Shown here: positions 1 to 4,839 of the stretch, piece after piece
Position numbering within the stretch: the stretch's first letter is position 1
Layout of the letters: every line of letters begins with the position of its first letter
NCBI GenBank assembly: GCA_002345925.1
Contig: DDWM01000041.1
Coordinates: forward strand, 28,660 to 34,584
Source: Actinobacteria bacterium UBA2286
Lineage (GTDB): Bacteria; Actinomycetota; Coriobacteriia; Anaerosomatales; Anaerosomataceae
Length of the DNA stretch: 5,925 nucleotides
Direction: 5' to 3'
Program-made: the position numbers and the translations under genes
The notes under the pieces: model-generated
Seen by the model: the letters and a program-made list of their open reading frames with translations, nothing else
Told to the model about the DNA's origin: nothing
Database searches by the model: none

Positions 1-76
1 TGCCCTCTTTGCCCTTGTCCTTGCCAGCGATGACGCGAACCTTGTCGCCCTTACGGACGGTCATTGATTTTGCCAT
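1..76 (-). CDS. rplX: Ribosomal protein L24 (uL24), N-terminal part only
   Basis: This is the start of L24, a 23S rRNA-binding assembly initiator near the tunnel exit. Only the first 25 codons are present; the gene runs off the low-coordinate edge. The peptide starts MAKSMTVRKGDKVRVIAGKD, and the stretch from residue 7 onward (VRKGDKVRVIAGKDKGKEG) is a typical KOW motif. The ATG at 76 is chosen because a near-perfect Shine-Dalgarno AGGAGGTG lies 8 nt upstream. The in-frame ATG at 64 would be 20 nt from it. The gene follows rplN by 14 nt, the usual L14-L24 order of the spc operon. The identification rests on a short fragment plus context, but both agree. Confidence 0.93.
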   Translation of the reverse strand, partial: MAKSMTVRKGDKVRVIAGKDKGKEG

Positions 77-84
77 TACTGCGT

Positions 85-92
85 CACCTCCT
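85..92 (-). promoter_or_regulatory. Shine-Dalgarno of rplX overlapping the rplN stop codon
   Basis: AGGAGGTG is read on the minus strand from 92 to 85, 8 nt before the rplX ATG at 76. Its first two bases are the last two of the rplN TAG stop (93-91). A ribosome terminating on rplN therefore sits on the site where the next one must initiate. This suggests translational coupling (inference). Confidence 0.85.
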
Positions 93-459
93 AGAGAACT
101 TCGGGTGCAAGCGAGACGATCTTCATGAACTTGCGGTCACGAAGTTCGCGCGCTACCGGGCCGAAAATACGGGTTCCACGAGGGTTGCCGGCGGCATCGA
201 TGATGACCGCTGCGTTCTCGTCGAACTTGATGTAGCTACCGTCGGGACGGCGTACTTCTTTCTTGCAGCGCACAACAACAGCCTTTACGACGTCGCCCTT
301 CTTGACGTTGCCGTTCGGTGTTGCTTCTTTGACGGCACACACGATCGTGTCACCGACGTACGCGTACCGGCGCTTGGATCCACCGAGAACCTTGATGCAC
401 GCAACCTTGCGGGCACCGGAGTTGTCGGCGACTTTAAGCCGTGTCTCCTGCTGGATCAT
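91..459 (-). CDS. rplN: 50S ribosomal protein L14 (uL14)
   Basis: L14 is a beta-barrel protein of the large-subunit interface. It contacts 23S rRNA, L19 and the 16S side through intersubunit bridges, and is the docking site of the silencing factor RsfS. The protein is 122 residues, the standard bacterial length, starting MIQQETRLKVADNSGARK. The L14 family signature spans about residues 60-86 (AVVV...PDGSYIKFDENAAV), followed by the conserved NPRGTRIFGPVARELR at about 92-106. The ATG at 459 has the Shine-Dalgarno GGAGGAA about 5 nt upstream (470-464). It is the first gene of the spc operon part and follows rpsQ by 62 nt, a gap holding a stem-loop (482-519). The stop is TAG. Confidence 0.98.
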   Translation of the reverse strand: MIQQETRLKVADNSGARKVACIKVLGGSKRRYAYVGDTIVCAVKEATPNGNVKKGDVVKAVVVRCKKEVRRPDGSYIKFDENAAVIIDAAGNPRGTRIFGPVARELRDRKFMKIVSLAPEVL

Positions 460-481
460 TCTGTTCCTCCGTCATACCTAC

Positions 482-519
482 CCGGTCATCGAATCACACG
501 AGGTGTCCGAGCGGACCGG
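482..519 (-). promoter_or_regulatory. Intercistronic stem-loop between rpsQ and rplN
   Basis: Read as mRNA, the outer stem CCGGUC (519-514) pairs with GACCGG (487-482). Inside it, UCG (510-508) pairs with CGA (491-489), and ACAC (506-503) pairs with GUGU (499-496) around the loop CUC. Small internal loops separate the helices. The hairpin starts 2 nt after the rpsQ stop and ends 11 nt before the rplN Shine-Dalgarno. There is no U-tract after it, so it is not an intrinsic terminator. A role in mRNA processing, stability or control of the spc genes is possible, but only the complementarity is observed. Confidence 0.5.
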
Positions 520-521
520 TG

Positions 522-782
522 CTACTTGGCCTTCTCCACGATCTCTACAAGACGCCACCGCTTCAGCTTCGAAACGGGCCGTGTCTCCATGATGAGGACG
601 CGATCGCCAACCTGCGCGACGTTCTCCTCGTCGTGGGCGTGAAGCTTGTTGCTACGAGTAATCATCTTGCCGTAGAACGCGTGCTTCTTGCGCTCTTCAA
701 CGAGAACCACGCATGTTTTTTCGCCGCTCGCAGAGACAACAAGTCCCTGGCGCTCCTTCCGGCGGTTACGATCGGTAGTCAT
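522..782 (-). CDS. rpsQ: 30S ribosomal protein S17 (uS17)
   Basis: S17 is an OB-fold primary 16S rRNA-binding protein that helps organise the lower body of the 30S subunit. The protein has 86 residues, normal for bacteria. Family features are RQGLVVSASGEKTCVVLVEE (about 11-30), KLHAHDEEN (46-54) and the S17 signature GDRVLIMETRPVS (59-71) followed by KLKRW. The ATG at 782 has a purine-rich AAGGAAGGGA site about 8 nt upstream. A second ATG 7 nt further upstream is out of frame. The gene lies 22 nt after rpmC and is the last gene of the S10-operon block, as in E. coli. The stop is TAG. Confidence 0.98.
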   Translation of the reverse strand: MTTDRNRRKERQGLVVSASGEKTCVVLVEERKKHAFYGKMITRSNKLHAHDEENVAQVGDRVLIMETRPVSKLKRWRLVEIVEKAK

Positions 783-804
783 CCGTCATCCCTTCCTTGC
801 CGTC

Positions 805-1017
805 TTAGGACGCCTGGCTGCGAGCGGCCGCAATTTCGCGGGCGCGCAGCTCGGTGTGCAGACGGGCGATGTCCTTCTTTACAGCCTTGATTCGGCCGGG
901 ATTGTCGAGCTGTCCGGTGGCAAGCTGGAAGCGAAGGTTGAACAGCTCGGTACGAGCGTCCTTCAGCTTCTGCGCGAGCTCCTGGTCAGCAAGACCCTTG
1001 ATCTCTACAGAATTCAT
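805..1017 (-). CDS. rpmC: 50S ribosomal protein L29 (uL29)
   Basis: L29 is a small two-helix protein at the tunnel exit. Next to L23 it forms part of the docking site for trigger factor and SRP. The protein has 70 residues, within the normal 60-75 range, and is almost wholly helical in pattern. Motifs are ELFNLRFQLATGQLDNP (24-40), the conserved helix-1 end and turn, and RIKAVKKDIARLHTELR (42-58), the family signature helix. Its ATG directly abuts the rplP stop (TAAATG), so translation is probably coupled. The Shine-Dalgarno is a modest GGCGGTGA inside the end of rplP. The Ala/Ser-rich last 8 residues are lineage-variable. Confidence 0.97.
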   Translation of the reverse strand: MNSVEIKGLADQELAQKLKDARTELFNLRFQLATGQLDNPGRIKAVKKDIARLHTELRAREIAAARSQAS

Positions 1018-1443
1018 TTATGCTTCACCGCCAGATTCGGCTCTGGAAACGAACTTGCACTTGATCGGAAGCTTCTGAGCCGCAAGACGCATGGCTTCCT
1101 TAGCGATCTCTTCGCTAACACCGGCTACCTCGAACATGACGCGGCCGGGCTTGACGACTGCAACCCACTTCTCGGGGTTACCCTTACCGGAACCCATGCG
1201 GGTCTCGGCAGGCTTCTGAGTAACGGGCTTGTCCGGGAAGATGTTGATCCAGACCTTACCGCCACGCTTCATGTAACGGGTCATCGCAATACGAGCCGCT
1301 TCGATCTGGCGGTTCGTGATCCACGAGCCCTCCATCGCCTTCAGGCCGTAGTCACCAAACGTGACTGCCGTACCGCCCTTGGCGTTGCCCTTCATGTGAC
1401 CGCGCTGAACCTTACGGTGCTTAACTCGCTTAGGCAGAAGCAT
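1018..1443 (-). CDS. rplP: 50S ribosomal protein L16 (uL16)
   Basis: L16 is a late-assembly protein near the A site and central protuberance that helps position the aminoacyl-tRNA elbow. It has 141 residues, slightly longer than the E. coli 136 because of a short C-terminal tail. It starts MLLPKRVKHRKVQRGHMKG. Conserved blocks are TNRQIEAARIAMTRYMKRGGK (43-63), VWINIFPDKPVTQKPAETRMG (64-84) and KGNPEKWVAVVKPGRVMFEV (87-106). Arg82 corresponds to E. coli Arg81, the residue hydroxylated by RoxA/YcfD in that species; whether it is modified here is unknown. The start lies 2 nt after the rpsC stop, with its Shine-Dalgarno (AAGGGAG) inside rpsC. The stop is TAA. Confidence 0.98.
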   Translation of the reverse strand: MLLPKRVKHRKVQRGHMKGNAKGGTAVTFGDYGLKAMEGSWITNRQIEAARIAMTRYMKRGGKVWINIFPDKPVTQKPAETRMGSGKGNPEKWVAVVKPGRVMFEVAGVSEEIAKEAMRLAAQKLPIKCKFVSRAESGGEA

Positions 1444-1445
1444 CT

Positions 1446-2171
1446 CTAAGATCTCCCTTCGCCCTCACGCCGGCGGCCGCGGCCGCTCGGGCGCTCCCGC
1501 TCTGAGCGCGGACGCTCAGTGGTGCGCTCGTCTACCATTTCCTGACCGGGAAGCTTGTCGCCCCGGTAGACCCACACCTTGACGCCGATGACGCCATAGG
1601 TGGTGACTGCGTCGATCGAGCCGTAATCGATCTTGGCCCGAAGGGTGTGCAGCGGAACGCGACCTTCGCGGTACCACTCACGGCGACCCATCTCAGAACC
1701 GCCGAGGCGACCCGAGCACTGGATACGAATGCCGAGAGCGCCGCTCTTCATCGCGCTCGTAACAGCCTTCTTCATCGCACGGCGGAACGAGACGCGAGCC
1801 ATAAGCTGCTCGGCAACGCTCTGTGCAACGAGAGCGGCGTCGAGCTCAGGCCGCTTGATCTCGATGATGTTGATTGCCACCGGACGACCGGCGAGCTGCT
1901 CAAGCTCCTTGCGAAGCACATCGACCTCGGCGCCCTTCTTGCCGATGACGATGCCGGGGCGAGCTGTCCACAGGTCGGTGATGACCTTGTCGCCCTTGCG
2001 CTCAATATCGACACGCGACACAGCCGCGCGGCGAAGCTTGAGCTTCAGGTACTTGCGAATCGCGAGATCCTCAGCGAGGACCTTATCGTAGTCCTTCGCC
2101 TGGAACCAGCGCGAGCGCCAGTCTTCGGTGATGCCGAGTCGAAACCCGGTAGGGTGTACCTTCTGACCCAT
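1446..2171 (-). CDS. rpsC: 30S ribosomal protein S3 (uS3)
   Basis: S3 lies at the mRNA entry channel and contributes to the 30S helicase activity. The protein has 241 residues, starting MGQKVHPTGFRLGITEDW. The N-terminal type-II KH domain has its GXXG loop as GKKG at 77-80, after RPGIVI. The C-terminal domain contains VSFRRAMKKAV (127-137); its basic residues match E. coli Arg131, Arg132 and Lys135, implicated in mRNA unwinding. The motif IRIQCSGRLGGSEMGRREWY (148-167) is diagnostic. After about residue 215 the protein ends in a low-complexity Arg/Glu/Ser/Gly tail, a lineage-variable extension. The start lies 6 nt after the rplV stop, with GAGGAGG (2189-2183) 11 nt upstream. The stop is TAG. 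Confidence 0.98.
   Translation of the reverse strand: MGQKVHPTGFRLGITEDWRSRWFQAKDYDKVLAEDLAIRKYLKLKLRRAAVSRVDIERKGDKVITDLWTARPGIVIGKKGAEVDVLRKELEQLAGRPVAINIIEIKRPELDAALVAQSVAEQLMARVSFRRAMKKAVTSAMKSGALGIRIQCSGRLGGSEMGRREWYREGRVPLHTLRAKIDYGSIDAVTTYGVIGVKVWVYRGDKLPGQEMVDERTTERPRSERERPSGRGRRREGEGRS
1473..1519 (-). repeat. Inverted repeats inside the rpsC 3' end
   Basis: Two palindromic elements sit in the part of rpsC that codes for the Arg-rich tail. CTGAGCG (1502-1508) and CGCTCAG (1513-1519) form a perfect 7-bp stem; its mRNA loop is UCCG. GCGGCCGCGGCCGC (1473-1486) is a 14-nt perfect palindrome made of two overlapping 8-base GCGGCCGC units. Both lie within about 80 nt upstream of the rplP start. 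They could be a by-product of GC-rich Arg/Gly codons, or could affect translation into rplP; the sequence alone does not decide. Confidence 0.5.
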
Positions 2172-2177
2172 GGCGGC

Positions 2178-2519
2178 CTACGCCTCCTCTCGCTGCTTGA
2201 CGACAATAGTGATGTGGCTCGTGCGCTTGTTGATGCGGAACGCGCGGCCCATGGCGCGGGGGCGGATACGCTTAAGCGTAGGACCCTCGTCCACAAATGC
2301 CTCGGAGATGAAAAGCGTCTCCTGCTTTACCTTCAGGTTCTTCTCGGCATTCGCAGCTGCGCTGTGAACGACTTTGCCGACAATCTCGGCGGCTGCACGA
2401 TCCGAGAACTTGAGGATTGCCTCTGCGTCGATAACTGACTTACCGCGCACGAGGTCGATGACTATCCGCGCCTTACGCGGTGCCACCCTCACGAATCTCG
2501 CTACTGCTCTGGCTTCCAT
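2178..2519 (-). CDS. rplV: 50S ribosomal protein L22 (uL22)
   Basis: L22 contacts all 23S rRNA domains. Its long beta-hairpin lines the exit tunnel opposite L4, a site of macrolide-resistance mutations and nascent-peptide arrest. The protein is 113 residues, within the normal 110-115 range. It starts MEARAVARFVRVAPRKARIV, the usual N-terminal block with the VAPRKAR motif. Conserved stretches are DLVRGKSVIDAEAIL (22-36) and SAAANAEKN (53-61). The tunnel hairpin falls at about 78-100 (DEGPTLKRIRPRAMGRAFRI), and the IRPRAMGRA motif is intact with no insertion. The ATG at 2519 has GGAGGT about 8 nt upstream. A 71-nt gap with inverted repeats separates it from rpsS. The stop is TAG. Confidence 0.98.
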   Translation of the reverse strand: MEARAVARFVRVAPRKARIVIDLVRGKSVIDAEAILKFSDRAAAEIVGKVVHSAAANAEKNLKVKQETLFISEAFVDEGPTLKRIRPRAMGRAFRINKRTSHITIVVKQREEA

Positions 2520-2539
2520 CTACTCGAACCTCCGACTAA

Positions 2540-2582
2540 GACCGGCCGTTGCGCTCAAGGCGCTTGACCGCGGTCACGACCG
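2540..2582 (-). repeat. Inverted repeats between rpsS and rplV
   Basis: In the mRNA sense GACCG (2575-2571) can pair with CGGUC (2544-2540), enclosing a smaller hairpin UCAAG (2567-2563) / CUUGA (2559-2555) with loop CGC. The segment also contains a perfect 12-bp DNA palindrome, TGACCGCGGTCA (2565-2576), and a competing short hairpin from GGT/ACC arms at 2571-2582. The structure ends about 7 nt before the rplV Shine-Dalgarno (2533-2527). Several pairings are mutually exclusive, so no single fold is certain. There is no U-tract after it. Confidence 0.4.
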
Positions 2583-2590
2583 ACCAGCGT

Positions 2591-2869
2591 TTATCGCTTG
2601 CCCTTTTTCCTGTCCTCGGCGTGCCCGCGGAACGTGCGCGTCGGGGAAAACTCGCCGAGCTTGTGCCCTACCATCGATTCGGTGACATACACCGGTACGT
2701 GCTTGCGGCCGTCATGTACGGCGATCGTGTGACCAACCATCTCCGGGAAGATAGTGGACGAACGCGACCACGTCTTGATGACCTTCTTCTCACCGGCCTC
2801 ATTCATCGTGTGAATCCGCTGCAGCAAACGCGGCTCGACGTAGGGTCCCTTTTTAAGGCTTCTGCTCAT
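2591..2869 (-). CDS. rpsS: 30S ribosomal protein S19 (uS19)
   Basis: S19 sits in the 30S head, pairs with S13, binds 16S helices near the A site and contributes to intersubunit contacts. The protein has 92 residues, starting MSRSLKKGPYVEPRLLQRI. The family core runs from KTWSRSSTIFPEMVGHTIAV (32-51) through HDGRKHVPVYVTESMVGHKL (52-71) to GEFSPTRTFRGH (72-83), followed by a short Lys/Arg tail. There is no other plausible start. The ribosome-binding site is odd: GAGGAG (2889-2884) is 14 nt from the ATG, and the only nearer candidate is a weak AAAGAG (2877-2872) ending 2 nt before it. It lies 31 nt after rplB. Confidence 0.98.
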   Translation of the reverse strand: MSRSLKKGPYVEPRLLQRIHTMNEAGEKKVIKTWSRSSTIFPEMVGHTIAVHDGRKHVPVYVTESMVGHKLGEFSPTRTFRGHAEDRKKGKR

Positions 2870-2883
2870 GGCTCTTTACTCAG

Positions 2884-2889
2884 CTCCTC
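2884..2889 (-). promoter_or_regulatory. Distant Shine-Dalgarno candidate for rpsS
   Basis: GAGGAG is the best anti-16S match in the 31-nt rplB-rpsS gap, but 14 nt separate it from the rpsS ATG instead of the usual 5-10. The start itself is secure from protein homology. Either the long spacing is tolerated, the weak AAAGAG nearer the start is used, or the gene relies on coupling to rplB. Confidence 0.45.
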
Positions 2890-2900
2890 TACGGCCCGCG

Positions 2901-3731
2901 CTACTTCTTACGGCGGCGGATGATCATCTGGCTGGACGCCTTCTTCTTGGAACGGGTGCGGTGGCCCTTGGTCGGCACACCCCACGGCGTCACCGGATGG
3001 CGACCTGCGGTCTTGTTCTTGCCTTCGCCACCACCATGCGGGTGGTCGACCGGGTTCATCGCAGTACCACGAACCGTCGGACGAATACCGGCCCAGCGAG
3101 CACGACCGGCCTTACCGATCGAGATGCCCTCATGCTCGGGGTTACCGACCACACCGACAGTGGCGCGGCAGCCGAGCGGAACCATGCGCATTTCCGAGGA
3201 GGGCATACGCAGGATCGCGTGGGGGCCTTCCTTGGCCATGAGTTGTGCAGACGTGCCAGCGGAACGAGCGATTGCAGCACCACGGCCCGGCTGGAGCTCG
3301 ATGGCGTGCACGACCGTACCGGTCGGGATCTTCTCAAGAGGCAGTGCGTTACCCGGCTTGATATCGGCATCCACGCCGGACGACACCATGTCGCCAACGG
3401 AAAGCTTCTGCGGGCAAAGAATGTAGCGCTTCTCGCCGTCAGCGTAGTGGAGCAGCGCGATACGTGCAGACCGGTTGGGGTCGTACTCGATCGTTGCCAC
3501 CTTGGCGGGAACGCCGTCCTTGTTACGCTTGAAGTCAATTATGCGGTAGCGGCGCTTGTGGCCACCACCCTTGTGACGCGTGGTGATTCGACCATTGTTG
3601 TTGCGGCCACCGTTCTTCGGCAGCGGCTCAAGCAATGACTTCTCCGGGGTTGACCGAGTGATCTCTGCAAAGTCAGAGACCGTCTGGAAACGGCGACCCG
3701 GTGAGGTCGGCTTGTACTTCTTTAGTCCCAT
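2901..3731 (-). CDS. rplB: 50S ribosomal protein L2 (uL2)
   Basis: L2 is a primary 23S rRNA-binding protein required for subunit association and for peptidyl-transferase activity. The protein has 276 residues, the usual length, starting MGLKKYKPTSPGRRFQTVSD. The RNA-binding OB-like half has GRITTRHKGGGHKRRYRIID (47-66) and KVATIEYDPNRSARIALLHY (77-96). The SH3-like half has LQPGRGAAIARSAGTSAQL (146-164). The diagnostic NPVDHPHGGGEG is at about 226-237 and includes the histidine equivalent to E. coli His229. The C-terminus is the expected basic GHRTRSKKK...IIRRRKK. The frame is open further upstream, but the ATG at 3731 gives the family N-terminus and has AAGGAG 5 nt before it. A 144-nt structured gap precedes it. 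The stop is TAG. Confidence 0.98.
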   Translation of the reverse strand: MGLKKYKPTSPGRRFQTVSDFAEITRSTPEKSLLEPLPKNGGRNNNGRITTRHKGGGHKRRYRIIDFKRNKDGVPAKVATIEYDPNRSARIALLHYADGEKRYILCPQKLSVGDMVSSGVDADIKPGNALPLEKIPTGTVVHAIELQPGRGAAIARSAGTSAQLMAKEGPHAILRMPSSEMRMVPLGCRATVGVVGNPEHEGISIGKAGRARWAGIRPTVRGTAMNPVDHPHGGGEGKNKTAGRHPVTPWGVPTKGHRTRSKKKASSQMIIRRRKK

Positions 3732-3736
3732 GTCCT

Positions 3737-3742
3737 CTCCTT
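3737..3742 (-). promoter_or_regulatory. Shine-Dalgarno fixing the rplB start
   Basis: AAGGAG (3742-3737) lies 5 nt before the ATG at 3731. Without it, the 16-codon in-frame upstream extension could be mistaken for coding sequence. That extension would overlap the structured element at 3750-3834 and has no family similarity that I recognise. Confidence 0.8.
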
Positions 3743-3749
3743 CCGTCCG

Positions 3750-3834
3750 ATGGCCGCTCTGCCTGGGACTGAGCATCACTCTTGGATGCTCGGCAGCTCG
3801 ACGCCGGACCTACCACGGTGCCGGGCGGCTCCAT
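3750..3834 (-). promoter_or_regulatory. Candidate three-way-junction RNA element upstream of rplB
   Basis: Read as mRNA, three helices can be drawn without conflict. P1 pairs AUGG-CCGC (3834-3831 and 3828-3825, with a 2-nt AG bulge) with GCGGCCAU (3757-3750). P2 pairs CCGG-ACC (3824-3821 and 3819-3817, with one bulged C) with GGUCCGG (3810-3804), around a 6-nt loop. P3 pairs CUGCC (3796-3792) with GGCAG (3763-3759) and stacks directly on GAGCAUC (3791-3785) / GAUGCUC (3777-3771) with a 7-nt loop; a 7-nt one-sided bulge AGUCCCA (3770-3764) interrupts P3. P1 closes 7 nt before the rplB Shine-Dalgarno. No U-tract follows. A cis-regulatory leader for rplB and the genes after it is the natural guess, perhaps bound by a ribosomal protein. 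I do not recognise it as a known family. Confidence 0.6.
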
Positions 3835-3875
3835 TACTGGAAACGAACCGACAACCATCATCAAACCAGGGTTAC

Positions 3876-4163
3876 TTAACGACCCTCGAACAGATCGATC
3901 TTGTCGCCCTCTTTGAGGGTGACGATCGCTTTCTTCCAACTACGGGTGAGACCCTTGCTGTAGCGCAGGCGGCGAGGCTTACCAGAAACGTTCATGGTAT
4001 TCACGCCCTCGACGGTGACACCAAAGATATCGGTGATCGCCTGTGCGATATGCGGCTTGCTCGCGTGCTTATCAACTTCAAACGTGTAGCGATTGAGCTC
4101 CATCAGCTTGTATGACTTCTCAGACACGATGGGGCGAATGATAACGTTGCGTGCATCGTACAT
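3876..4163 (-). CDS. rplW: 50S ribosomal protein L23 (uL23)
   Basis: L23 lies at the polypeptide exit and is the main ribosomal contact for trigger factor, SRP and the translocon. From the ATG at 4163 it has 95 residues, normal for bacteria, starting MYDARNVIIRPIVSEKSYKL. That block is the family N-terminus (IIRPIVSEKS). Further conserved parts are YTFEVDKHASKPHIAQAI (26-43), which includes the trigger-factor contact region, FGVTVEGVNTMNVSGKPRRL (47-66) and the terminal KKAIVTLKEGDKIDLFEG (77-94). A GTG at 4187 would add 8 residues not seen in the family. The ATG shares one base with the rplD stop (TAATG), and GAGGGGGTG lies about 9 nt upstream. The stop is TAA. Confidence 0.97.
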   Translation of the reverse strand: MYDARNVIIRPIVSEKSYKLMELNRYTFEVDKHASKPHIAQAITDIFGVTVEGVNTMNVSGKPRRLRYSKGLTRSWKKAIVTLKEGDKIDLFEGR

Positions 4164-4786
4164 TATTTCAGCACCCCCTCGAGCCACTCGAGCGCCGGCT
4201 TGGTGAACAGAACCGACACGTTGTCGACCAGGTCGTACGTGTTCGACTCAGGCGCTGTGATGATGCGCGCCTTCGGGATATTGCGGAACGACTTCATCGC
4301 GGCGACATCGTCGACGCCACAAACGATCGTCACGCGGTTGTCGATACCCAGCGAGCTCAGAACAGCTGCGGCCTGCTTGGTCGAAGGCTCTGTGATGCCA
4401 AGGCTATCCACGACGTACAGCTGGCCGTCGGCGGCTTTTGCCGACAGAACACTGCGCATTGCAAGCTTGACGATCTTGTTCGGCACCTTGAACGCGTGGC
4501 TGCGTGGCGACGGCCCAAAGATGACGCCACCGCCCTTCCACTGGCCGGAACGGATGCTGCCCTGACGGGCGCGACCGGTGCCCTTCTGCTTCCACGGCTT
4601 CGCGCCACCACCAGAGACGTCGCTGCGTCCCTTGCTGGAATGCGTGCCCTGGCGACGAGCAGCCATCTGGCTGCGCACCACCTGGTGCACCGCGAAGGTG
4701 TTCGGTGCTATGGAGAAGACGGTCTCGGCGAGATCCGCCGTGCCCACCTTCTTGCCAGTCATGTCTTTTACTTCAACTGTTGCCAT
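4163..4786 (-). CDS. rplD: 50S ribosomal protein L4 (uL4)
   Basis: L4 has a globular domain on the ribosome surface and a long loop forming the exit-tunnel constriction with L22. In E. coli it also represses its own S10 operon by attenuation and translational control. The protein has 207 residues, a normal length, starting MATVEVKDMTGKKVGTADL. The tunnel loop is about residues 40-95, with GGGAKPWKQKGTGRARQGSI (59-78) and QWKGGGVIFGPSPRSHAF (82-99). Residue 81 in the SGQWKGGG segment is Gly where Pro is common. The C-terminal part (VVDSLGI..., SNTYDLVDNVSVLFTKPAL) matches the family fold. The ATG at 4786 has GAGGAG 6 nt upstream. A terminator-like hairpin lies just upstream. The stop is TAA. 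Confidence 0.98.
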   Translation of the reverse strand: MATVEVKDMTGKKVGTADLAETVFSIAPNTFAVHQVVRSQMAARRQGTHSSKGRSDVSGGGAKPWKQKGTGRARQGSIRSGQWKGGGVIFGPSPRSHAFKVPNKIVKLAMRSVLSAKAADGQLYVVDSLGITEPSTKQAAAVLSSLGIDNRVTIVCGVDDVAAMKSFRNIPKARIITAPESNTYDLVDNVSVLFTKPALEWLEGVLK

Positions 4787-4799
4787 CGTTCACTCCTCG

Positions 4800-4839
4800 A
4801 AAAAGCCCGCCGCCTGGTGCGGTGATCAGGCGAGTCGGA
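4800..4839 (-). terminator. Terminator-like hairpin across the rplC stop, before rplD
   Basis: In the mRNA CGCCUG (4832-4827) pairs with CAGGCG (4816-4811) around a 10-nt loop. The stem extends by a U-G pair and, across a 2-nt AC bulge, by GCC-type pairing between UCCG (4839-4836) and CGGG (4809-4806). One C and then UUUUU (4804-4800) follow. The rplC stop codon (4828-4826) sits at the top of the stem and in the loop. A ribosome translating to the end of rplC would open the hairpin, so it might act only when translation of rplC lags. The five-U tract is short and the loop large, so at most partial termination is expected. The rplD Shine-Dalgarno begins 2 nt after the U-tract. Confidence 0.35.

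Noticed and set aside
460..521. Separate spc-operon promoter before rplN
   Set aside because: The position is where E. coli has one, but I could not find a recognisable -35/-10 pair in the gap. A promoter of a different sigma class or inside rpsQ cannot be excluded.
688..3638. Long open frames on the plus strand, for example about 688-1449, 1647-2438 and 2868-3638 (over 250 codons each)
   Set aside because: They lie exactly antisense to unmistakable ribosomal-protein genes, have no recognisable domains, and are the usual result of stop-poor antisense frames in GC-rich coding DNA.
3732..3779. In-frame 16-codon N-terminal extension of L2
   Set aside because: L2 proteins start at the MGLKKYKPTSPGRR position, which has AAGGAG 5 nt upstream. 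The extension runs into the folded element.
3673..3834. Possible 53-codon small ORF on the minus strand starting at an ATG at 3834 and running into rplB
   Set aside because: There is no Shine-Dalgarno before it, its composition is unremarkable, and its sequence is explained by the base-paired element plus the out-of-frame rplB start.
3835..3875. Internal promoter after rplW, with TTGATG as a possible -35
   Set aside because: At 16-19 nt spacing there is no convincing -10 hexamer (the best, TCCAGT, matches TATAAT at only three positions).
4164..4187. GTG start of L23 at 4187, eight residues longer
   Set aside because: The extra residues are not seen in the family and merely decode the Shine-Dalgarno region of the ATG at 4163, which forms a clean TAATG overlap with rplD.
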